This document shows, in pieces, positions 16,421 through 24,583 of a stretch of DNA of 64,000 nucleotides (its first letter is position 1; each line of letters begins with the position of its first letter). Both the position numbers and the translations under genes were made by a program. The notes under the pieces were generated by a model, which saw only the letters and a list, made by a program, of their open reading frames with translations, was not told the DNA's origin and searched no databases. The stretch comes from Sphaerisporangium sp040649355 (GTDB taxonomy: Bacteria; Actinomycetota; Actinomycetes; Streptosporangiales; Streptosporangiaceae), in assembly GCF_043197795.1 (NCBI RefSeq), contig NZ_JBICTU010000015.1, positions 62,001 through 126,000 of the forward strand, in the 5' to 3' direction.

Positions 16421-17406
16421 GCGAGTCCACCGCGCCGCGGCCGGTGGCGGGCCGGTACAGCGGGAATCCGGCGCCCACGTGCCCGGCGTGTGACGGTGAA
16501 ACGGCACGCCGGTGGGCGCGGGCGCGCGACGTCGAGTACCGCACCACCGACGAGGAGTTCGACTACTACCGCTGCGACTCGTGCGGCGTCGTGTTCATCG
16601 ACCCCATGCCGGTCGACCGGCTCGGCCAGATCTATCCCCCCAACTACTACGCCTACAGCGCCGAGGAGCGGTCGTTCGTCCACCGGATCAAGGACTCCCT
16701 GGACGCCCTGCGCTTCCGCCGCATCCTGTTCGGGCTGTCCGGCACACGCCTGAGCGTTCTGGACGTGGGCGGCGGGGACGGCCGGCAGCTCGACGTGGTG
16801 CGCGGGCTCGACTCCCGCGTCACGTTCACACAGGTCGTCGACCTCGACCCGGAAGCCCGTACCCGGGCCGTCTCGCGGGGGCACCACTACTTCTGCGGCC
16901 GTGTCGAGGACTACGCCACAGACGACCGCTTCGACCTCATCCTTCTCATCAACCTGATCGAGCACGTCAGCGAGCCTGGCCAGGTGCTGCGCACGCTGCG
17001 CCGCCATCTCACCCCTCAGGGCACGGTTCTGATCAAGACGCCGAACACCGACAGCTGGGACGCGCGGCTGTTCCGGCACCGCGACTGGGGTGGCTACCAC
17101 TGCCCGAGGCACTGGGTCCTGTTCGACCGGCGGAACTTCACGAAGCTGGCCGAGGCGAGCGGGTTCGTCGTGCGCCGGTTCTCCTACACGCAGGGGGCGC
17201 CGTTCTGGGCCACCAGCGTACTGGCCGCGCTGGCGCGCAGGGGGTGGGTGACGATTTCGGCCGAGCGGCCGGTGACGCGGCACCCGCTGTTCCCCCTGCT
17301 CGCCTCCGCGTTCGCGGGCCTGGACCTGGTGAGGATGAGGATGAGCGGACGCCCCTCCCAGATGTTCCTCGAACTGGTGCCGGTCGAGTACGGCAGCCGC
17401 CCGTAG
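16417..17406 (+). CDS. SAM methyltransferase with N-terminal zinc-binding module
   Basis: This encodes 329 residues. Two Cys pairs, CPAC near residue 22 and CDSC near 52, form a probable zinc ribbon. A class I methyltransferase follows, with motif I VLDVGGGDGRQLD, LINLIEHVSEPGQVLRTLRRHLTPQGTVLIKTPN and PRHWVLFDRRNFTKLAE. This layout (zinc ribbon, SAM domain, conserved H-W after the sheet) is common in sugar C-methyltransferase-like and related polysaccharide-cluster enzymes. It overlaps the desaturase-family gene by four bases and ends the rmlA run; a hairpin follows. Confidence 0.82.
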   Translation: MSESTAPRPVAGRYSGNPAPTCPACDGETARRWARARDVEYRTTDEEFDYYRCDSCGVVFIDPMPVDRLGQIYPPNYYAYSAEERSFVHRIKDSLDALRFRRILFGLSGTRLSVLDVGGGDGRQLDVVRGLDSRVTFTQVVDLDPEARTRAVSRGHHYFCGRVEDYATDDRFDLILLINLIEHVSEPGQVLRTLRRHLTPQGTVLIKTPNTDSWDARLFRHRDWGGYHCPRHWVLFDRRNFTKLAEASGFVVRRFSYTQGAPFWATSVLAALARRGWVTISAERPVTRHPLFPLLASAFAGLDLVRMRMSGRPSQMFLELVPVEYGSRP

Positions 17407-17471
17407 GTAACGCGGCAGGACCCTTGCCCGGCCCCTTCTCCCCGTCTTCCGCCCCCCACCTGACGTCCCCT

Positions 17472-17497
17472 CCCCCTCCCCGATCTCAGGGAGGGGG
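17472..17497. terminator. Hairpin terminator between convergent genes
   Basis: CCCCCTCCC and GGGAGGGGG form a 9-bp stem with an 8-base loop, between the methyltransferase stop at 17406 and the stop of the large secreted protein at 17508. Confidence 0.6.
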
Positions 17498-17507
17498 GAA
17501 CCCAGGG

Positions 17508-20500
17508 CTAACTGCTGGGATCGAACAGCACGTCGACCCAGTAGTTGGTGGCCTGGTAGGTGTTCGACGGGAACGCGTTCGTCCCGCTGTAGTTGTACAC
17601 GCCGTTGCCGCCGGACGCGCCGTCGGCCGGCGCGAGGAGCGGGTTGTTCGTGTACTGGGCAGTGAAGTACTGAAGTGTGTACGAGAAGTGCCCGGTCGTC
17701 GTGTTGTACGAGGCGACGTAGGTGGTGCCCGCGGTCACCGGGACGGGAGTGTCGAAGAACACCTGCTGCCAGCCGGAGGCGGTCTCGTTGCTGAAGGTCG
17801 CGCTGGCGAGCAACTGGCCGTCGGTGGTCCACAAGCTACCGATATGGGTGCCGACGTTGAGCGAGCCCTTGTAGAACCGGATTCCCCTGATCGTCCCGCT
17901 GGTGGTCGCCTGGAACTTCACTCCCAGCACGACCGGACTGGGATCGGGCGAGTCGACGGCGGGAACCGTCGTGTTGTCCCAGAGGGTGTTGGACGGCGCG
18001 AACACCACGTCGACCCAGTAGTTGGTGGCCTGGTAGGTGTTCGACGGGAAGGTGTTCGTCGAGTTGTAGTTGTACACCCCGTTACCCCCCTGCGCGCCGT
18101 TCGCCAGTGCCAGGAGCGGCGGATTGCTGTACTGGGTGTTGAAGTACTGCAACGTATACGGGAAATGTCCTGACATCGTATAAGTGGACGCGATGTAGGT
18201 GGTGCCGGCTGTGACAGAGATGGGCGTCGAGAAGTTCACCTGCTGCCAGCCCGACGCGGTCTCGTTGGTGAAGGTCGCGCTGGCGAGCAACTGGCCGTCG
18301 GTGGTCCACAGGCTGCCGACATGGGTGCCGGTGTTCTGCGTGCCCTTGTAGAAGCGGATTCCCCTGATCTCTCCGGTGGTGTTCGCCTGGAACTTCACAC
18401 CGAGCGTGACGGGGGTGGAATCCGGGGCGGCGCCGACGGCCGGAACCGCCGTGTTGTCCCACAGACTGTCGGAGGGCGTGTAGACCACGTCGACCCAGTA
18501 GTTGGTGGCCTGGTACGTGCTCGTGGGGAAGACGCTGGTCGCTCCGTACTGGTAGACGCCGTTACCCCCGTCGACACCGTTGGCGAGCGCCGTGAGCGCC
18601 CCGTTCACCACTCCTGTCTGGAAATACGCGAGGTCGTAGGAGTACCTGCCGTTCGGCGCGAAGTAGGAGGCCACGTAGGTGGTGTTGATGCTCACCGGGA
18701 CGGGCACCGAGAAGTTCACCTGCTGCCAGCCGGACGCGGTCTCGTTGGTGAACGTCGCGGTCGCCAGCAGCTGTCCCGTGGAGGTCCAGAGCTCGCCCGT
18801 GTGCGTGCCGTTGTTCGTCGTGCCCTTGTAGAACCGGATGCCGGTGATGAACCCCGCGGTCGTGACGCGGAACTTGACGCCGAGTTCGACGGACTTGGTG
18901 TCGGTCGCCGAGACGATGGTGGGCACGGCGGTCGGCGGCCAGATCGTGCACGGGCACTGCACGGTGACATTGACGGTGATCGAGGTCGGGACCACCTGGA
19001 GGTTGCCGATGTCGTCGACCGCGCGGACCATGATGGTGACCGGTCCGGAGATGTCGGGTGGGGCCCAGTTGTACTGCCAGTTGGTGAGCCCGGTGGCCTG
19101 GAACCACCGGGTCCCGCCGTCGAAGGAGATCTCGATTCCCGCCACGACCCCGCCCCCCGTGTCGGCGGCCGTTCCCTGGACGGTGACGGTCGTGCCGCTT
19201 ATCAAGGAGGCACCGGTCGACGGAGAAGTGATCGCCGATGTCGGAGGAGCGGTGTCCGTCGACTGGGTGGCCAGGACCAGACCCGGTTGCAGGGTCACCG
19301 GCTGGCAGTTGCACATGTCGGCGAAGAGGTTGACCGTCGCCTGCTGCATAGCGACGCTGGTGGGAGAGCCCGGATAGGTGTGGTTGGCGTCCAGCCCCCA
19401 CGCCCACTGGATGCTTCCGGCTCCGAAGACCAGAGAGCCGCTCGCGGTCTTGTAGAGCTTGAGGCTGTGCGTGGCGACCCCGGCGCCGAACGTGCTGCCG
19501 AAGTCCAGCAGATACTGCGTCGGCTTCGCCAGGGTCGTGCTGGAAAGCTTCACGGGCCCCGGCTGCATGAATCCGTTGTCCGGGGCCTCGTCCCACTCGA
19601 AGCCGAGCGTCCCCGCCGGGAGGGTCGCCACCTGGCCCGGCTGGAGCTGCGCGACGGAGGTGTTCCGCCACAGCCGCATCTGGGCGAAGGTGGCGGGCAC
19701 GGTCATCGAGTCGTTCACGACGCCGTTCACCATGAACAACGTCCCCGTCACGGCGTTCTCCGGTCTTCCGCCGTTGGACGGCGGGGAGAAACGCGGATCG
19801 CGCCACGTCCCGGTCCACTGAGGGCTCGGGTCGATCTTGGCGTTGGCGTGTGTCTCCTTGTAGCAGACCATCGTGCGGAACGCGGTCGAGGTGCCGTCGA
19901 TGCTGGGCTCCCACCTGGTCTTCCAGAACATCTCGTTCCCCGAGAAGAAGGCGATATTGACCCCGCTATCTCGGGCGTTCTCGATGTTTGTTCTCATGTC
20001 GTCGGACCAGTACTCGTCGTGTCCGACGGACATGACGACCTTGTGCTGGAGCAGGAGAGGTGCTCGTGCGGCGGTGTCGACACTCGAGAAGTAGCTGACG
20101 TCGTAGGCGTTGGCCTCCAGCCACCTGACCATGGGGTATTCGATGGTGAAGAACCAGGTGTTGTTCTCGCCCAGGCAACAGGGGCAGCAGTTCGTCGTGA
20201 ACGGGCGGTTGTAGCTGACCTTGTAGGCTCGGCCGATCGGCGCGTTCCCGTAGTACAGGCTGTTCCCGCCGTACGCGTTGTACGCCTGCCAGGAGGCGTC
20301 GGAGGTCTTGAACAGCAGGTCCGATTTCCGGACGTCGTCCCGGAGCACGAAGATCACATGGCTGGCGCCGGCCGTCCCGTCCTCCCTGACCAGCTTGCCG
20401 ATGTAGACGCCGGAGACGGCGGTGTTCGGCACCGCCCAGGACGCGGACACCGCCCAGTTGCCACAGTCGACCAGGGCGGTCGCCGGGTCGGTCAGGCACG

Positions 20501-21245
20501 CGGGCTGGGTCTGCGGGAGCGGCACCGAGGGCTGGATGGTCGCGATCAGGCGAGCGCCCATGCCTCCGTAGTAGCCGATGCGATAGATGTCCATGCGGTA
20601 GGCGGTCGCATCGGTGTCGACCTTGAACTGCACGGTCTCACCGATGTTGACGCTCATCTGCGTGGCATAGCCCTGGATGTTGCTGTCCCCGGCGCCGGGG
20701 ACGTCCCACTCGGAGGCGGGGTTGCCCGGGAGGCTGTTCTCTATGCAGATGACGGAGGTCGGCGGGCAGGCGGCCGCGCGCCCGCCGCGCGCGCTTCCCT
20801 GCTTCTCCGCCCTCCGGAAGCCGACCCCCCTTCCCCGCCCGTACGCCTTCTGGAAGTCGGTCGCCGCCTTCTCCAGATTCCGCGTTCTCCGCAGGCCGCG
20901 CGCCACGTCCTCGGGCCCCTGCGCCTTCGGGGATCGCGCCCGCTTGGCAGCCCCGTGCCCCCTGCGGGAGCCCGTGGGCTTCTTGGCCCGGTGCGCCTTC
21001 CCTGAGCCGCCCGCCTTCTTCCCTGCGGCCGGGATGAGCTCCGGCCGGACGTTGGCGACCCGGCCCGCGTTCGCGAGCGACTTCGTCGCCCGGCCGGTTC
21101 CGAGAGGTCCGATGGCGGCCACGAGCGCCCCACAGACGAGCAGAGCGACCCAGAGCGTCCATGTCCGTTCTCGGCCCGCCCGGTTGTACGGCCCGGTCGC
21201 GCGTGGGCCTGGCGAGGAAGGACGAAGAGGCCGAGTCGTGGTCAT
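17508..21245 (-). CDS. Large surface protein: dimethylformamidase-like domain, Ig-like domain, three DUF4082 domains
   Basis: This encodes 1245 residues. A hydrophobic segment (about 28-48) serves as signal or anchor, followed by a very basic Lys/Arg/Ala/Gly linker to about 155. Residues about 165-650 resemble the large-subunit C-terminal region of N,N-dimethylformamidases, a glutamine-amidotransferase-like fold: IYRIGYYGGMGARL, LLFKTSDASWQAYNAYGG, VSVGHDEYWSDDMR, FFSGNEMFWKTRW. Residues about 660-758 are an Ig-like domain, and three DUF4082 repeats occupy about 767-920, 925-1083 and 1087-1245. An amide hydrolase activity is possible but not shown; many homologues of this domain are uncharacterised secreted proteins. 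It stands alone on the minus strand between plus-strand sugar genes. The DUF4082 repeats tie it to the protein at 7371-9410. Confidence 0.78.
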   Translation of the reverse strand: MTTTRPLRPSSPGPRATGPYNRAGRERTWTLWVALLVCGALVAAIGPLGTGRATKSLANAGRVANVRPELIPAAGKKAGGSGKAHRAKKPTGSRRGHGAAKRARSPKAQGPEDVARGLRRTRNLEKAATDFQKAYGRGRGVGFRRAEKQGSARGGRAAACPPTSVICIENSLPGNPASEWDVPGAGDSNIQGYATQMSVNIGETVQFKVDTDATAYRMDIYRIGYYGGMGARLIATIQPSVPLPQTQPACLTDPATALVDCGNWAVSASWAVPNTAVSGVYIGKLVREDGTAGASHVIFVLRDDVRKSDLLFKTSDASWQAYNAYGGNSLYYGNAPIGRAYKVSYNRPFTTNCCPCCLGENNTWFFTIEYPMVRWLEANAYDVSYFSSVDTAARAPLLLQHKVVMSVGHDEYWSDDMRTNIENARDSGVNIAFFSGNEMFWKTRWEPSIDGTSTAFRTMVCYKETHANAKIDPSPQWTGTWRDPRFSPPSNGGRPENAVTGTLFMVNGVVNDSMTVPATFAQMRLWRNTSVAQLQPGQVATLPAGTLGFEWDEAPDNGFMQPGPVKLSSTTLAKPTQYLLDFGSTFGAGVATHSLKLYKTASGSLVFGAGSIQWAWGLDANHTYPGSPTSVAMQQATVNLFADMCNCQPVTLQPGLVLATQSTDTAPPTSAITSPSTGASLISGTTVTVQGTAADTGGGVVAGIEISFDGGTRWFQATGLTNWQYNWAPPDISGPVTIMVRAVDDIGNLQVVPTSITVNVTVQCPCTIWPPTAVPTIVSATDTKSVELGVKFRVTTAGFITGIRFYKGTTNNGTHTGELWTSTGQLLATATFTNETASGWQQVNFSVPVPVSINTTYVASYFAPNGRYSYDLAYFQTGVVNGALTALANGVDGGNGVYQYGATSVFPTSTYQATNYWVDVVYTPSDSLWDNTAVPAVGAAPDSTPVTLGVKFQANTTGEIRGIRFYKGTQNTGTHVGSLWTTDGQLLASATFTNETASGWQQVNFSTPISVTAGTTYIASTYTMSGHFPYTLQYFNTQYSNPPLLALANGAQGGNGVYNYNSTNTFPSNTYQATNYWVDVVFAPSNTLWDNTTVPAVDSPDPSPVVLGVKFQATTSGTIRGIRFYKGSLNVGTHIGSLWTTDGQLLASATFSNETASGWQQVFFDTPVPVTAGTTYVASYNTTTGHFSYTLQYFTAQYTNNPLLAPADGASGGNGVYNYSGTNAFPSNTYQATNYWVDVLFDPSS

Positions 21246-21522
21246 GGCGCAAGCGTGACAACCGCAGCATCACCCGAATCACGTGGACGCTCCGCCACAA
21301 CACTATTCTTACCAGCCTTTGTCCAGGTCGAGAGGTCGCGCGTTACCCGCCAAAAGGGGCGGACGCCGCCGGGGCGCGGCCTCCTGCCGGTCACGGCGGC
21401 ACGCCCGGAGACACGGCCACCACGTGAACGCAACTATGCGGTCACGTTCCGTAGCATGGGCTGGTAATCCAAGATCCGGCCGCGCGTGGCCCCTTTTCCT
21501 TTCTCTCTGGATTGGCAGTCTG

Positions 21523-22506
21523 ATGACGCTTTCGAAACATGTGCACGGCGACACGGGTGTCGGGATTCCCTGGTACCACGCGCTGCGCTGCCCCCGCTGC
21601 CACGGTGCGCTTCGCAACGGGAGCGAGCTGCGCTGTGACGCGTGCCGGGTCGCGTACCCCATCGACCGCGGCATCCCCCGGTTCGTTCCTCCGGACAACT
21701 ACGCCGAAGGATTCGGATACCAGTGGAACCGGCATCGTCTGACGCAACTTGATTCCCATTCCGGCATGCCGATCTCCCGCGAACGGCTGCTGGGCGCGAG
21801 CGGCTGGACCGCCGGCGAGCTGCGCGGAAAGTCGGTGCTCGAATGCGGTAGCGGCGCCGGGCGTTTCACCGAGGTGCTGTGCGAGGCGGGTGCCCTCGTG
21901 ACGTCGTTCGACATTTCGAGCGCCGTCCACGCGAACGCCGCCTCGAACGGCCGTTTCCCCGACCTTCGGCTCGTCCAGGCCGGCATCTACGAGATGCCCT
22001 TCCCGGAGGAGTCGTTCGATTTCCTGTTCTGCTTCGGGGTCATCCAGCACACGCCCGACGTGGAACGCACGTTCAAGACGCTTTTCCGCTATCTGCGGCC
22101 GGGGGGCCGGTTCTGCATCGACGTGTACGCCGCGCTGATCGCCTATCCGCACCCGAGACAACTGCTGCGGCCGTTCACCAGGAGCATGCCTCCGGCCAAG
22201 CTCTACGGGATGGTCGAGCGCGCCGTGCCATGGCTGCTGCCGATCTCCCAGGCCCTCGGCGCCGTCCCGAAGGCCGGACCGTGCCTGGCACGCCTCGTCC
22301 CGGTGGCGACCCATCGCCATCTGGGCCTGAAGGACGCCCGGACGATACGCGACTGGTCGGTGCTGGACACCTTCGACTGGCTCGCGCCGCGATACGAGAG
22401 ACCGCAGACCCGCCGGCGCCTCGCACGGTGGACCAAGGACCTGGCCCTGCACGAGGTGTCGATCCAGCGGCGCCGCGGGCTTCACGTGATCCGCGGTGTC
22501 AAGTAG
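21523..22506 (+). CDS. SAM methyltransferase with Trm112-like zinc ribbon
   Basis: This encodes 327 residues from ATG 21523; longer starts exist upstream but the coding style begins here. The N-terminus has CPRC and CDAC pairs with YPIDRGIPRFV, the pattern of a Trm112-like ribbon. The SAM domain has VLECGSGAGRFTEVL as motif I and FDFLFCFGVIQHTPDVERTFKTLFRYLRPGGRFCIDVY. The C-terminal half contains DTFDWLAPRYERPQT, often seen in methyltransferases encoded beside asparagine synthases in polysaccharide loci. The next gene begins on the base after its stop, so the two are surely co-transcribed. Confidence 0.83.
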   Translation: MTLSKHVHGDTGVGIPWYHALRCPRCHGALRNGSELRCDACRVAYPIDRGIPRFVPPDNYAEGFGYQWNRHRLTQLDSHSGMPISRERLLGASGWTAGELRGKSVLECGSGAGRFTEVLCEAGALVTSFDISSAVHANAASNGRFPDLRLVQAGIYEMPFPEESFDFLFCFGVIQHTPDVERTFKTLFRYLRPGGRFCIDVYAALIAYPHPRQLLRPFTRSMPPAKLYGMVERAVPWLLPISQALGAVPKAGPCLARLVPVATHRHLGLKDARTIRDWSVLDTFDWLAPRYERPQTRRRLARWTKDLALHEVSIQRRRGLHVIRGVK

Positions 22507-24438
22507 ATGTGCGGGATAGCGGGGATGGCGTCGACGTCATGCCCCGACCCCGACCTCGTCCGGCGCATGTGCGACGTGATCGTTCACCGGGGCCCCGACG
22601 GCTCCGGCTTCCACGACGACGAGCACGCGTCGCTCGGCATGCGACGGCTCGCGGTCATCGATGTGGCGAACGGCGACCAGCCCGTCTACAGCGAGGGCGG
22701 CGATGTCGTCGCGGTCTACAACGGCGAGATCTACAACTTCGCGGAGCTGCGGAAGGAGCTCGCCCAGCAGGGACATCGCCTGCGCGGAACCGGGGACTCC
22801 GAGTGCCTCGTCCATCTGTACGAGGAGCACGGCGCCGACATGGTGCACCGGCTCCGGGGCATGTTCGCCTTCGCCATCTGGGACCGCGCCCGGCAGCGCC
22901 TGACCCTGGCCCGGGACCGCGTCGGGAAGAAGCCGCTTTACTGGCGATCCGACCAGTCCTCGATCTGGTTCGGATCCGAACTGAAGTCCCTCGCGCAGGA
23001 CCCCACGATGCGCCGCGAGGTGGATCCGGTCGCTCTGGATCACTACCTGACCTACCAGTACGTCCCCGCGCCCTGGTCGATCTATCAGGGCGTGCACAAG
23101 CTCCCACCGGCGCACCTGCTCATCTGGGAGCAGGGCCGGGTGACGACGCGCCGCTACTGGCGGCTCGACCGCGCGACTGAGCCGGTGGTGGACGAGCGGG
23201 AGGCGGAGGAGCGGCTGCGTGAGCTGCTCTTGGAGGCCACCCGTGTCCGGATGGTGAGCGAGCGTCCCATCGGCGCGTTCCTGTCCGGCGGCATCGACTC
23301 GTCCGCGATCGTGGCCGCCATGGCCATGCAGAGCCGGGAGAAGGTCAAGACGTTCTGCGTCGGCTTCGAGGACAGCTCCTACGACGAACGCCACAAGGCG
23401 CGGATGGTGGCCGACCGGTACTCTACCGACCACCACGAGCTCGTCGTGACGTCCGATCTGCTGGACGTCCTGCCACGCCTGGCCTGGCACTTCGACGAGC
23501 CCTTCGCCGACTCCTCGGCGATTCCGAGCTTCTACGTCGCGCGGATGAGCCGGCAACACGTCACCGTCGTGCTCAACGGGGACGGCGGCGACGAGTGCTT
23601 CGGCGGCTACCGGCGCTACGCCGTGATGAACCAGTCGAGAAGGATCCCACGCATACCTCACGCCCTCGCGGCCGCGACCGACCGCGCCGGCTCTCTCATC
23701 GTCGAGCGAAGCGAGTTCGGATCCTTCGCCCGGCGCTTCGGCCGGACGCTGCAGTTCGCCGCGACGCCTCCCGCACGGCGCTATCCGCGCCTGATGTCGT
23801 GCTTCACACCGGAGCAGAAGTGGGAGATCTACGGCGACGCGCTCCGAGAGCGGCTGGAAGGCGTGGACAGCTACGGGCTGCTGGAGGATGTCTTCGACGC
23901 CTCATCGGCGGACTCCGACCTCGGCCGGGTCCTCGACGTGGACACCCTCACCTACCTCCCCCACGACCTGCTGGTCAAGGTCGACATCACGACCATGGCC
24001 AACTCCCTGGAGGCCCGCTCCCCCTTTCTCGACCATCATCTGATGGAGTGGGCGGCACGCCTCCCCGCCGCGTACCAGGTGCGCGGCGACCAGACCAAGG
24101 TGCTGCTCAAACGGGCCGTCGCCCCCTGGCTGCCGGAGAAGCTGATGCGCTATCCGAAGCAGGGGTTCGGCGTTCCCCTCGCCGCCTGGCTGCGCGGCGA
24201 GCTGCGTGAGCTCGCCCATGACGTGCTCACCGACGACACCGCCCGCGCCAGGGGCCTGTTCAGGCAGTCAACGGTCCGCGATCTGCTCCGGCGGCACCTC
24301 GACGGCGGCGATCACGGCTCTCGTCTGTGGACGCTCCTGCAGTTCGAGCTCTGGCACCGGGCACATGTGGCCCCGAGCGGTGCCGTCCCGGCCGATGCGG
24401 TATGCCACTCGCCCTCCTTGGCACCCGCGAAGGAGTGA
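22507..24438 (+). CDS. asnB: Asparagine synthase (glutamine-hydrolysing), AsnB family
   Basis: This 643-residue protein has the class II glutaminase domain with Cys2 as nucleophile (MCGIAG), RGPDGSG and YNGEIYN, then the synthetase domain with PP-loop SGGIDSS starting at Ser260, and FCVGFEDSSYDE. It would make an amide from a carboxylate with ATP and glutamine. Free asparagine synthesis is one option. Homologues in polysaccharide clusters are proposed to amidate uronic acids, and this island has a HexNAcA-forming dehydrogenase. It directly follows the zinc-ribbon methyltransferase. A 14-bp palindrome overlaps its stop codon. Confidence 0.9.
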   Translation: MCGIAGMASTSCPDPDLVRRMCDVIVHRGPDGSGFHDDEHASLGMRRLAVIDVANGDQPVYSEGGDVVAVYNGEIYNFAELRKELAQQGHRLRGTGDSECLVHLYEEHGADMVHRLRGMFAFAIWDRARQRLTLARDRVGKKPLYWRSDQSSIWFGSELKSLAQDPTMRREVDPVALDHYLTYQYVPAPWSIYQGVHKLPPAHLLIWEQGRVTTRRYWRLDRATEPVVDEREAEERLRELLLEATRVRMVSERPIGAFLSGGIDSSAIVAAMAMQSREKVKTFCVGFEDSSYDERHKARMVADRYSTDHHELVVTSDLLDVLPRLAWHFDEPFADSSAIPSFYVARMSRQHVTVVLNGDGGDECFGGYRRYAVMNQSRRIPRIPHALAAATDRAGSLIVERSEFGSFARRFGRTLQFAATPPARRYPRLMSCFTPEQKWEIYGDALRERLEGVDSYGLLEDVFDASSADSDLGRVLDVDTLTYLPHDLLVKVDITTMANSLEARSPFLDHHLMEWAARLPAAYQVRGDQTKVLLKRAVAPWLPEKLMRYPKQGFGVPLAAWLRGELRELAHDVLTDDTARARGLFRQSTVRDLLRRHLDGGDHGSRLWTLLQFELWHRAHVAPSGAVPADAVCHSPSLAPAKE

Positions 24439-24445
24439 TCACTCC
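24432..24445. repeat. Perfect 14-bp palindrome at the asnB stop
   Basis: GGAGTGATCACTCC is its own reverse complement and includes the TGA stop of asnB. It is too short for a strong terminator; it could be a protein-binding site or chance. Confidence 0.35.
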
Positions 24446-24583
24446 CCGTACGCACAGGCGACCACCGCCGCGTACCGCGATGGGTGGCATCTCCTTTTGG
24501 CGCGGATAAAGGAGTGACAAGGACATCGCCGGGCGCGGGCGTCCACGCTGCCCCGGGGTCACAGCGTCGCCAAGCTTGCACCC

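Noticed and set aside
18321..21005. An 894-codon open frame on the plus strand opposite the large secreted protein
   Set aside because: It is antisense to an obvious DUF4082 protein, has Arg/Gly/Val-rich composition and no family motif; typical of high-GC shadows.
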